A stretch of DNA of 52,435 nucleotides from a virus, in the IMG/VR virus record IMGVR_UViG_3300049846_000543, positions 1 through 52,435 of that record. One strand, given 5' to 3'. The position numbers were made by a program, and so were the translations under genes. A model generated the notes under the pieces. The model worked only from the letters and a program-made list of their open reading frames with translations, ran no database searches and was not told the DNA's origin. Of this stretch, positions 1-4,907 are shown piece after piece. Position 1 is the stretch's first letter. Each line of letters opens with the position of its first letter.

Positions 1-40
1 TCACTGGAAAACTCCTTATACTCCTTGTCAGAGGTAATTC

Positions 41-277
41 ATGAAAGAGGAATTTGTAACATATGCTAGAGATTCATTTGGGAGATGTGATCTCGTAAGG
101 AAACTAGTAGTAACATCTGATGATTGTGCATGGTGTGGAAGATATAGACATAAAGCAGGTAAACCAACAGGTAAGCTGTTTCAATATGGTGTATTCAACG
201 ATGATGCACCATTTCCTTTCTTCTATACAGAGTTTTTCTGTTCAGTTGATTGTATGCGAACATACTACTTCGGATGA
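41..277 (+). CDS. Small Cys-rich protein, probable zinc-binding
   Basis: 78 residues; function not recognised. Two separated cysteine pairs (CAWC near residue 29 and CSVDC near residue 67) have the spacing of a treble-clef or zinc-ribbon knuckle, so one bound zinc is inferred. The start has a modest AGAGG Shine-Dalgarno 7-8 bases upstream. The stop overlaps the next gene's ATG (ATGA), the translational-coupling pattern seen across this early block. It is the first of at least eight small Cys-rich proteins encoded on this strand. Could be a DNA- or protein-binding host-takeover factor, but nothing in the sequence decides that. Confidence 0.75.
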   Translation: MKEEFVTYARDSFGRCDLVRKLVVTSDDCAWCGRYRHKAGKPTGKLFQYGVFNDDAPFPFFYTEFFCSVDCMRTYYFG

Positions 278-447
278 AGATAGCTTTTGTCATTATCATA
301 GTATGCGGAATTGTAGCTCTATTAGAATGGCAGATAATTACAGTGTCTACTCAACATAGACAAGATCTATGTTCCATTCATGTTCTCCCCAACGGTAATC
401 TTGTCAAAGCCACCGATTGGGATTACTACAACTGTATAACAAAATGA
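274..447 (+). CDS. Small single-span membrane protein
   Basis: 57 residues. The N-terminus has one lysine and then a hydrophobic stretch of about 18 residues (FVIIIVCGIVALLEW), followed by a polar tail with two cysteines (LCSIHV and YYNC). This looks like a signal anchor with a short outward tail that might form a disulfide. I chose the ATG at 274 because it overlaps the previous stop as ATGA; an in-frame upstream start at 250 lies inside the preceding gene. The next gene again starts by ATGA overlap. Early position and topology would fit a superinfection-exclusion or host-membrane factor, but that is speculation. Confidence 0.6.
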   Translation: MKIAFVIIIVCGIVALLEWQIITVSTQHRQDLCSIHVLPNGNLVKATDWDYYNCITK

Positions 448-905
448 ATCTAGAAGACATCCTCAAACTCGATAAACTAATCTGTACTGGTGACCAGGCT
501 AAAGCTGGTTGGTACCTAGATCAAGATGAGATTATCTCAGCAATTGATTCTCTTGGTATTAAACTTCAAGTAAGAATCAGGTTCATGACTGCTATCTCTC
601 GAATGGGTACTCACTACGCTTATGAAGATCACCACAAGATTACAGTAGATCAAACACTTCTTCGTCATTCTGCCAGTCATACTCTATGGCATGAGCTGGT
701 TCATGCTATGCAAGCAGAGAAATTTGCTAGAGAGACTGGTAAACCTATTACAAAATTTCATCATGAAGCATATCGTCCCTCTAATGGTCCTTGGGGTGCA
801 AGTTATCGTCTTAATGAAATGGAGATTGAAGCTAACAGGATTGCTGATGAAATGCAACATTTGATGTTAGTTGTCTACCCTGCCGATCGAGGCTCGGGAG
901 CTTGA
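444..905 (+). CDS. HExxH zinc metallopeptidase-like protein
   Basis: 153 residues. HELVH at residues 83-87 is a zincin motif (two zinc-binding His and the catalytic Glu), and the acidic helix NEMEIEANRIAD about 40 residues later supplies a third ligand, as in gluzincin-type families such as ImmA/IrrE-like phage peptidases. The ATG at 444 overlaps the previous stop (ATGA); an upstream in-frame start at 417 would lie inside the preceding gene. The stop lies within the -35 box of the next promoter. A soluble intracellular protease acting on a host or phage regulator is plausible; the substrate is unknown. No HTH domain is attached, unlike classical IrrE/ImmA regulators. Confidence 0.8.
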   Translation: MNLEDILKLDKLICTGDQAKAGWYLDQDEIISAIDSLGIKLQVRIRFMTAISRMGTHYAYEDHHKITVDQTLLRHSASHTLWHELVHAMQAEKFARETGKPITKFHHEAYRPSNGPWGASYRLNEMEIEANRIADEMQHLMLVVYPADRGSGA

Positions 906-930
906 CATCCGCGCTCGAACCTGCTATGCT
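902..930 (+). promoter_or_regulatory. Sigma-70/sigma-A type promoter
   Basis: TTGACA at 902-907, a 17-base spacer, then TATGCT at 925-930. A strong AAGGAG ribosome site and the gene at 976 follow. The -35 box overlaps the stop codon of the protease gene. It drives the small-gene block that runs toward 2647. Confidence 0.85.
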
Positions 931-975
931 TGTGGGGATCTCCCAGAAGGTCAACCGCGTTTAAGGAGATAAGTA

Positions 976-1293
976 ATGAATGATGTAATTGCCTCTTACA
1001 CTAAAAGAGGTAGAATCCTAGCAGTAGATGAGGCAACAAAAGTGTTGCTTCAGACTCGTGCTCAGTCGCACGAAAAGTTGCAAAGTGTATTTACTCCCTA
1101 CTTTAAGTCTATCATTGAGCAATTGTTCAATGTACCTAACACAGTTGAGTTGGGTGGAAATACTTATCTAGTAGATTACGATCCTAAGAATGATGATCTA
1201 ATTTTCGTAAAGCCTGCAAGAGGATTTGTTCCTTGTGGTTGGCTTTCACTAGAAAAGATGCAAAGGGCAGTCGAGTATGACCTCGCCTATTGA
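976..1293 (+). CDS. Early hypothetical protein, first after the promoter
   Basis: 105 residues; family not recognised. Mixed alpha/beta composition, no membrane segment, and one cysteine (FVPCGWLSLEKM) near the C-terminus. It has the best ribosome site in this block (AAGGAGATAAGTA before the ATG) directly behind a consensus promoter, so it should be among the most strongly expressed early proteins. Its end overlaps the next gene by 17 bases, which suggests coupled translation. Confidence 0.75.
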   Translation: MNDVIASYTKRGRILAVDEATKVLLQTRAQSHEKLQSVFTPYFKSIIEQLFNVPNTVELGGNTYLVDYDPKNDDLIFVKPARGFVPCGWLSLEKMQRAVEYDLAY

Positions 1294-1546
1294 AAATATT
1301 GATTTCCTGCAAGAACTTCTAGATGCACCTGAAGAAAAGACAACAAGAACACGTAAGCCTAAAGACATTCGAGATCAAGATGTTTGGTTCAAACTTAATC
1401 ACAATGTTATGGGTGTGTGTTCTCAGGGTACAGAATGTCTAGGTCTTGTTCTACACAACAAAGGTCCTGGACGAGTAACCGCCGTTGTGAATGGTGTAGA
1501 AATGTGTAGACTTGATTTTCTAAATGGACTGGCAAAGGAAAGTTAG
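1277..1546 (+). CDS. Hypothetical protein
   Basis: 89 residues, family not recognised. Acidic N-terminal third, a basic patch (TRTRKPKD, residues 23-30), then a compact region with three cysteines (VCSQGTEC and MCRLDF) that could bind metal. Overlaps the preceding gene by 17 bases; the next gene starts 2 bases after its stop. Position indicates the early operon behind the promoter at 902. Confidence 0.7.
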   Translation: MTSPIENIDFLQELLDAPEEKTTRTRKPKDIRDQDVWFKLNHNVMGVCSQGTECLGLVLHNKGPGRVTAVVNGVEMCRLDFLNGLAKES

Positions 1547-1547
1547 G

Positions 1548-1838
1548 ATGAAGTTTCTAGTAACACGTAAAGAAGCGTTGCATATTGAACGATCTCGCTC
1601 TGTAATGAAAACCAGTGATCTTTGGCCTGTAGTTGTAGATTGTCCAGAGATTCATGGATGGCCTGGATTAACAAATGAAATGTTAGAAGAAATTGTAAGA
1701 AGGGCATTAGATCTTAAATGGCCTGAATACATACCTAGAAATAAAACTTTTATTGTGTTTCCAATCCGTAATCCTATGGAAGTTACTTTTAAACCTAAAA
1801 CAGATTACACTGTTACTGTTAAGAACGTTAATCTCTAA
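1548..1838 (+). CDS. Hypothetical protein
   Basis: 96 residues, not recognised. The ATG at 1548 has an AAAGGAAAG ribosome site at the end of the preceding gene; an earlier in-frame GTG/ATG-like start at 1524 would overlap that gene. No cysteine cluster or membrane span; a central amphipathic helix (NEMLEEIVRRALDLKWPEY) and a beta-rich C-terminus. The stop is immediately followed by the ATG of the next gene. Confidence 0.65.
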   Translation: MKFLVTRKEALHIERSRSVMKTSDLWPVVVDCPEIHGWPGLTNEMLEEIVRRALDLKWPEYIPRNKTFIVFPIRNPMEVTFKPKTDYTVTVKNVNL

Positions 1839-2276
1839 ATGACTGAAACTTTCATCAACCACTGTATCTCAATGTATGAGGCTCTTGATGAGAGAGCTAC
1901 ATACAAAGAGGTAGAAAGTGGTAAAGTTAAAGTCTTCGCAGGTTCATATACCGAAGTTTGGGTATCAACTGGAATCTCACAAACCTACTACAAACCTGTT
2001 CGTCGAGCGCTAGAGAGACACGAAGCTATAGAAGTCTTGCAGCGCGGTTCTAGGAATGCTGATACAGTGATAGTCCTAAAGGGACTACCTGATACCTGGG
2101 ACATCGACGGATGGAATGATAAGTCAGGCTTGACAGCTACCACTAGGTATGCTAAACTAGAGGTAGAGGTCGCAAACCTTAAACAATCACTAGGAGGGAT
2201 GAATGTAGTAAAGGCTCTAGAAGAAATTGAACGTAGGTTAGTACAGTTGGAAACAAAAAACAAAAAATCAAAATAA
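1839..2276 (+). CDS. Winged-helix-like protein with C-terminal coiled coil
   Basis: 145 residues. The first 85 residues suggest a small winged helix: a helix, TYKEVESGKVKVFAGS, a recognition-type helix (YYKPVRRALERHEAIEVL) and a beta wing ending VIVLKGLP. Residues 103-140 form a leucine/valine heptad (YAKLEVEVANLKQSL... ALEEIERRLVQLE) typical of a dimerising coiled coil, with a lysine-rich tail. A DNA-binding dimer is inferred; no exact family is recognised. It starts directly after the preceding stop and is followed by AAGGAG for the next gene. Confidence 0.65.
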   Translation: MTETFINHCISMYEALDERATYKEVESGKVKVFAGSYTEVWVSTGISQTYYKPVRRALERHEAIEVLQRGSRNADTVIVLKGLPDTWDIDGWNDKSGLTATTRYAKLEVEVANLKQSLGGMNVVKALEEIERRLVQLETKNKKSK

Positions 2277-2287
2277 GGAGTTGAAAA

Positions 2288-2647
2288 ATGTCACTTACTC
2301 TTGACGACATTACCGGCATTCTTGGCGAGACTCGTTCAAAGACTAATGCTGGTGAGTATCTTCGTGAGTTTATTGCAAGTGGTGAGCTCGGTCGTGAGGT
2401 AGATCTTAATGTTGGTTCTTTCGCAGGTAAGCCTGCTAAGACAGTTAAGACCGCTCTCGATAACGCTCGTAAGAAGTTCAATGAGGAGACTAAGGAACTC
2501 GTAATTCCTGGTGGACTCGATGTTCAGGTTCGTGTTAAGGAAGTCACCAATGGTAAGAAGGGTGATGAGCGAAAGGTTCTTGAGTCGCATCTTTTCGTTA
2601 TTAACACGAAGCTCGTTGCTGAGGCTCGTGCTAAGGCAACTAAGTAA
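2288..2647 (+). CDS. Abundant early protein of unknown function
   Basis: 119 residues, family not recognised. Alpha/beta, strongly Lys/Asp/Glu-rich, with no cysteine. It has an AAGGAG ribosome site and its codon use differs from its neighbours: CGT, CTC, AAG and GGT dominate where adjacent genes use AGA, CTA and AAA. The same bias appears in the ssDNA-binding protein at 10420 and the capsid gene, so high expression is inferred. It ends the operon; a 15-bp perfect hairpin follows 7 bases after the stop. A nucleic-acid-binding or host-takeover role is possible but unproven. Confidence 0.75.
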   Translation: MSLTLDDITGILGETRSKTNAGEYLREFIASGELGREVDLNVGSFAGKPAKTVKTALDNARKKFNEETKELVIPGGLDVQVRVKEVTNGKKGDERKVLESHLFVINTKLVAEARAKATK

Positions 2648-2654
2648 TTAAAGA

Positions 2655-2705
2655 GTTGTGGGGGATTAGTACCCTCTCTCAATTCCCCAGCTAATCCCCC
2701 ACAAC
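2655..2705 (+). terminator. 15-bp perfect hairpin after the early operon
   Basis: 2655-2669 (GTTGTGGGGGATTAG) pairs perfectly with 2691-2705 across a 21-base loop. It sits 7 bases after the stop of the gene at 2288. There is no T-tract after the stem, so it may be a factor-assisted terminator, an RNase-protective 3' end, or the first domain of the structured RNA that follows. Confidence 0.6.
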
Positions 2706-2706
2706 A

Positions 2707-2827
2707 AATAGTAGATACGGAATTCTCGGCTGAAGCAAATCCGTATCTACTATTGAGAGTAGACAGACCGAGCTTTATGGCTAGGAAGCGAACGGGGCTA
2801 CTCTCAATAGTAGATTCAAATCTACTA
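2707..2827 (+). ncRNA. Structured non-coding RNA with alternative stems
   Basis: No gene fits 2648-2953. 2707-2721 pairs perfectly (15 bp) with 2740-2754. The 3' side of that stem is re-used: 2745-2762 pairs perfectly (18 bp) with 2798-2815. The two stems share 2745-2754 and cannot both form fully. A third hairpin re-uses the same sequence, 2808-2816 with 2819-2827. Further weak stems follow at 2842-2868 and 2885-2904 (GGTTG/CAACC) before the tRNA gene. The layout resembles an attenuator or a processed structural RNA. No known RNA family is recognised. Confidence 0.55.
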
Positions 2828-2953
2828 AAGAAAGCTCACTATCAGAGATACCCTTTTAAGGTAATCTGAAAGTAGGTAAGGGGGGTTGCTATTCCCTCAA
2901 CCGTGTGAGTGTGAGTGGGAAAGGCATCCGCGACTCACATTATGAATTTTCTC

Positions 2954-3026
2954 GGACCGGAGGCGATTTGGTTAACGCGCTACTCTTATAAGGTAGAAAG
3001 AGAAGGTTCGAGTCCTTCCCGGTCTA
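2954..3026 (+). tRNA. tRNA-Ile (anticodon UAU)
   Basis: 73 bases fold into a cloverleaf: acceptor GGACCGG/CCGGTCT (one G-U pair) with discriminator A; D-stem GCG/CGC with loop ATTTGGTTAA; anticodon stem CTACT/GGTAG with loop CTTATAA (anticodon TAT); T-arm GAAGG-TTCGAGT-CCTTC. Base 8 is A rather than the usual T. CCA is not encoded. UAU reads AUA, a codon common in this AT-rich genome. AUA-reading tRNAs usually carry a modified CAU anticodon, so a true UAU anticodon is notable. Confidence 0.88.
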
Positions 3027-3040
3027 TTACAGGAGAAAGA

Positions 3041-3145
3041 ATGAGACGTTATAAGTGTAACAACATGAAGTGTAAGAACTACGGTTCTCACACTGGAAAG
3101 TCTAAGTATTGTCGTGAGTGTAAATCTAGAACGGTTAAGGCATGA
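3041..3145 (+). CDS. 34-residue zinc-ribbon peptide
   Basis: 34 residues, very basic. Four cysteines in two pairs (CNNMKC at residues 6-11 and CREC at 24-27) give a minimal zinc ribbon. The ATG at 3041 has an AGGAGAAAGA ribosome site just after the tRNA-Ile 3' end, so it may be translated from a tRNA-processed transcript. The stop overlaps the next start as ATGA. Nucleic-acid binding is inferred from charge and fold only. Confidence 0.65.
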   Translation: MRRYKCNNMKCKNYGSHTGKSKYCRECKSRTVKA

Positions 3146-3546
3146 CTACAGTATATCAATGTAAAGTGAGTGGTTGTGAAAAGATGGCTCACTGGACTAG
3201 AGGAAGATACGCATTTATGTGTGTAGATCATGCCAATAAAAAGAGAGTTGAAGAAGAAGGTCTAGATCCTATTAAAAGTTCCACTTTAAGTAAATTTCCT
3301 AAATTACCTCTTACATTAACAACCCCACCTTCTTTCATTAAAGAGGAAACTTCAAAGCCTGAGATTTCTCTAGTAGATGCTTCTAAGAAACTAGTACCAA
3401 TTGCTAAGAAGCTCGAGCTTTCTGCTAAAGCAAAACGTAAAGCTCATCATGCTCTTATTAAAGATGCTACAGAATTTAACGACATACTAGCAGAAATCAA
3501 AAAGGCTGCTAATTCACTGATTAGTGGAACAACTGATGTGGGTTAG
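3142..3546 (+). CDS. N-terminal zinc-finger protein with helical tail
   Basis: 134 residues. The first 32 residues hold a Cys-x4-Cys...Cys-x2-His knuckle (CKVSGC and CVDH). A Pro/Thr-rich linker follows (residues 50-75), then a Lys/Ala-rich helical region with coiled-coil character. The start overlaps the preceding stop (ATGA). The same CxxxxC...CxxH signature occurs in the genes at 9037 and, in variant form, 51671, so these may be a small paralogous set. Function unknown. Confidence 0.7.
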   Translation: MTTVYQCKVSGCEKMAHWTRGRYAFMCVDHANKKRVEEEGLDPIKSSTLSKFPKLPLTLTTPPSFIKEETSKPEISLVDASKKLVPIAKKLELSAKAKRKAHHALIKDATEFNDILAEIKKAANSLISGTTDVG

Positions 3547-3859
3547 AAAAGGGGAATGTAACGGTTGTGGATTTTGTTGCGAGATTATTACACAAGTTCA
3601 CCTAGATTTTGTACTTAATGATCCAGACTGGATTAGAGTTAGAGGATTACCCCCTAATGGTAGAAAACTCTATTTGATTAATGATCCGTGTCCACAATTA
3701 GAGCAAGAAACTAAGCGTTGCAAAGTTTACGAAAATCGTCCACAACTTTGTAAAGATTTCCCACAAGAACCTGATGACATCGCAAATTCTCCGTGTTCAT
3801 ATTATTTTGAGAACACCGAAACAGGAGAAATTGTTACAGGATCGAATCAGGGAGTATAG
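3536..3859 (+). CDS. YkgJ-type cysteine-cluster protein
   Basis: 107 residues. The N-terminus carries GECNGCGFCCE, the CxxCxxCC signature of the YkgJ/Fli-B zinc- or iron-chelating family (PF03692), with further cysteines in CPQLE, RCKVYENRP and LCKDFP as the family shows. The biochemical role of the family is not established. I favour the ATG at 3536; a GTG at 3524 is an alternative. It overlaps the preceding gene by 11 bases, and its last codons and TAG stop lie inside the 5' acceptor and D-arm start of the tRNA-Lys gene, so tRNA processing would destroy this message's 3' end. Confidence 0.85.
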   Translation: MWVRKGECNGCGFCCEIITQVHLDFVLNDPDWIRVRGLPPNGRKLYLINDPCPQLEQETKRCKVYENRPQLCKDFPQEPDDIANSPCSYYFENTETGEIVTGSNQGV

Positions 3860-3920
3860 GTCAATGGTAGACCTCCTGACTTTTAATCAGGCTATCTAGG
3901 TTCGATTCCTAGTACTCCCA
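3850..3920 (+). tRNA. tRNA-Lys (anticodon UUU)
   Basis: 71 bases: acceptor GGGAGTA/TACTCCC with discriminator A, bases TA at 8-9, D-arm GGTC-AATGGTA-GACC, anticodon stem CCTGA/TCAGG with loop CTTTTAA (anticodon TTT), four-base variable loop, T-arm CTAGG-TTCGATT-CCTAG. All stems are perfect. CCA is not encoded. It reads AAA/AAG. Its first 10 bases overlap the end of the YkgJ-type gene. Confidence 0.95.
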
Positions 3921-3942
3921 TCAAATCTGTAAATCCTGAATT

Positions 3943-3977
3943 AACCGCTTGACAACCGCTTAAATCTATGCTAGGGT
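3943..3977 (+). promoter_or_regulatory. Promoter with operator-like AACCGCTT repeats
   Basis: TTGACA at 3949-3954, a 17-base spacer and TAGGGT at 3972-3977. Two direct copies of AACCGCTT (3943-3950 and 3954-3961) overlap the -35 box at an 11-base step, one helical turn. A third, inverted copy within a 13-base match lies downstream at 4013-4025. Repressor binding is a natural reading. It drives the lytic-transglycosylase-like gene. Confidence 0.7.
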
Positions 3978-3999
3978 CGAATTGCGCGCCTACGCCGCA

Positions 4000-4042
4000 G
4001 CGGCCGGTAGATGATTTAAGCGGTTGGATCTCTACCGGCCGC
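4000..4042 (+). promoter_or_regulatory. GC-rich leader hairpin with operator half-site in loop
   Basis: GCGGCCGGTAGA (4000-4011) pairs perfectly with 4031-4042 (12 bp), much richer in G+C than its surroundings. The 19-base loop contains GATTTAAGCGGTT, the exact reverse complement of 13 bases in the upstream promoter (3954-3966). It could be an attenuator in the leader, a protein-binding site, or both. Confidence 0.55.
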
Positions 4043-4069
4043 ATATTCTGTAATCCCACAAGGGGGTAA

Positions 4070-4549
4070 ATCGTACCTAAGCCAAAAGCCATACTAACTA
4101 CAATTGCGGTAGCAAGCATAATCGCAATTGCAGGACAATCGGCCCAGGCCCAAAGTACGGATCGTGTAGATTCTTTATCAACTAAACAGTTGAAAAAAGA
4201 ATCGATCCGAGTGGCTACTCATGGAGGAATATTGTGTACCCGGTGGGGATGCGCAACTTCCTACATGAAAAGACTAAGCTACGAATTAGTAGAAAGAGCA
4301 TTCGCACCATACGGTTCAGATGCAGTACGTTGGTCGTTGTGTGTAGTAAATCGTGAAAGTGGAGGTAATCCTGGTGCAGTATCTAGAACAGACGATCATG
4401 GATTACCACAATTCAATCGTCCTTCACATCCTTGGATTGACTACACTAGACTCAAACGAGATCCGCCCTACGCAGTTGCGATATTTGTGAAAATGTCACA
4501 CGGCGGATCATACAGGAGTCCTTGGAGTGGTGGACATTACTCATGCTAA
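4070..4549 (+). CDS. Secreted lytic transglycosylase-like protein, non-canonical start
   Basis: The open frame runs from 4070 and has no ATG, GTG or TTG before 4190. Its first residues (PKPKAILTTIAVASIIAIAG then QSAQAQ) form a textbook signal peptide with an AxA cleavage site, so translation must begin upstream, at GTA 4073 or ATC 4070; AAGGGGG lies 6 bases before the GTA. Starting at TTG 4190 would delete the signal peptide. The mature part has NRESGGNPGAVS with the likely catalytic Glu and DHGLPQFNRPSHPW, as in the SLT/lysozyme-like fold, but the domain is short (about 100 residues). It would act on cell-wall glycan outside the membrane. Early expression suggests wall remodelling or exclusion rather than final lysis. 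Confidence 0.75.
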   Translation: MVPKPKAILTTIAVASIIAIAGQSAQAQSTDRVDSLSTKQLKKESIRVATHGGILCTRWGCATSYMKRLSYELVERAFAPYGSDAVRWSLCVVNRESGGNPGAVSRTDDHGLPQFNRPSHPWIDYTRLKRDPPYAVAIFVKMSHGGSYRSPWSGGHYSC

Positions 4550-4555
4550 CATAAA

Positions 4556-4906
4556 TTGGATGAAGTATGTCCCAATTGTGGTGAGTTCGTAGAGACAGTT
4601 AATGAAATAACTGGTTTCTGTATATCCTGTAGTAATGATGTGGGGGTCTTTTCCGAAAGGAAGGCCCCCACAAACATTTCCGCGATTGATCTAAATAATT
4701 TAGATTCTCTACTAGAATTAACAACGGTAATCTGTAAATGTTGTGGAGAGGCTATACCTAGAGCTACTCCAGATAGACACTTCTTTTGTAAGAAGAACGA
4801 GATATGTAGAAAAGCTAGAAGATATTATGCTTATCTAATCTATGAAAAAGGAATAGACAAGGACAACGCTTTAAGTAGAACTTTGATAAAATTCAAGAAG
4901 GAATAA
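4556..4906 (+). CDS. Protein with two zinc-knuckle domains
   Basis: 116 residues. CPNCGEF...CISC (residues 5-25) forms one zinc ribbon; CKCCGEAI...HFFCKKNEIC (61-84) forms a second, followed by a basic helix with many Tyr. The only in-frame start is TTG at 4556, 7 bases after the preceding stop, with no convincing ribosome site. The linker between the two fingers is encoded by a strong GAAA-capped hairpin (4639-4672). The stop is one base before the ATG of the helicase gene. Nucleic-acid binding inferred. Confidence 0.65.
   Translation: MDEVCPNCGEFVETVNEITGFCISCSNDVGVFSERKAPTNISAIDLNNLDSLLELTTVICKCCGEAIPRATPDRHFFCKKNEICRKARRYYAYLIYEKGIDKDNALSRTLIKFKKE
4639..4672 (+). promoter_or_regulatory. 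Strong intragenic hairpin with GAAA tetraloop
   Basis: TGTGGGGGTC (4639-4648) pairs with 4663-4672, and TTCC/GGAA closes a GAAA loop, giving about 14 bp with one G-T pair and a two-base bulge. It lies inside the coding region between two zinc fingers. The TGTGGGGG arm also appears in the hairpin at 2655. Possible attenuator or RNase site ahead of the helicase gene. Confidence 0.5.
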
Positions 4907-4907
4907 G

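Noticed and set aside
120-359. Alternative-frame ORF over the first gene.
   Set aside because: Overlaps the real coupled genes and shows no recognisable domain or ribosome site.
2755-2806. tRNA-like acceptor (GAGAGTA/TACTCTC plus A) in the structured region.
   Set aside because: Only 52 bases, no T-arm or anticodon arm; the pairing is part of an 18-bp hairpin.
3892-4119. Leftward frame across the tRNA-Lys and promoter region.
   Set aside because: Covers a tRNA, promoter and hairpin; a by-product of their sequence.
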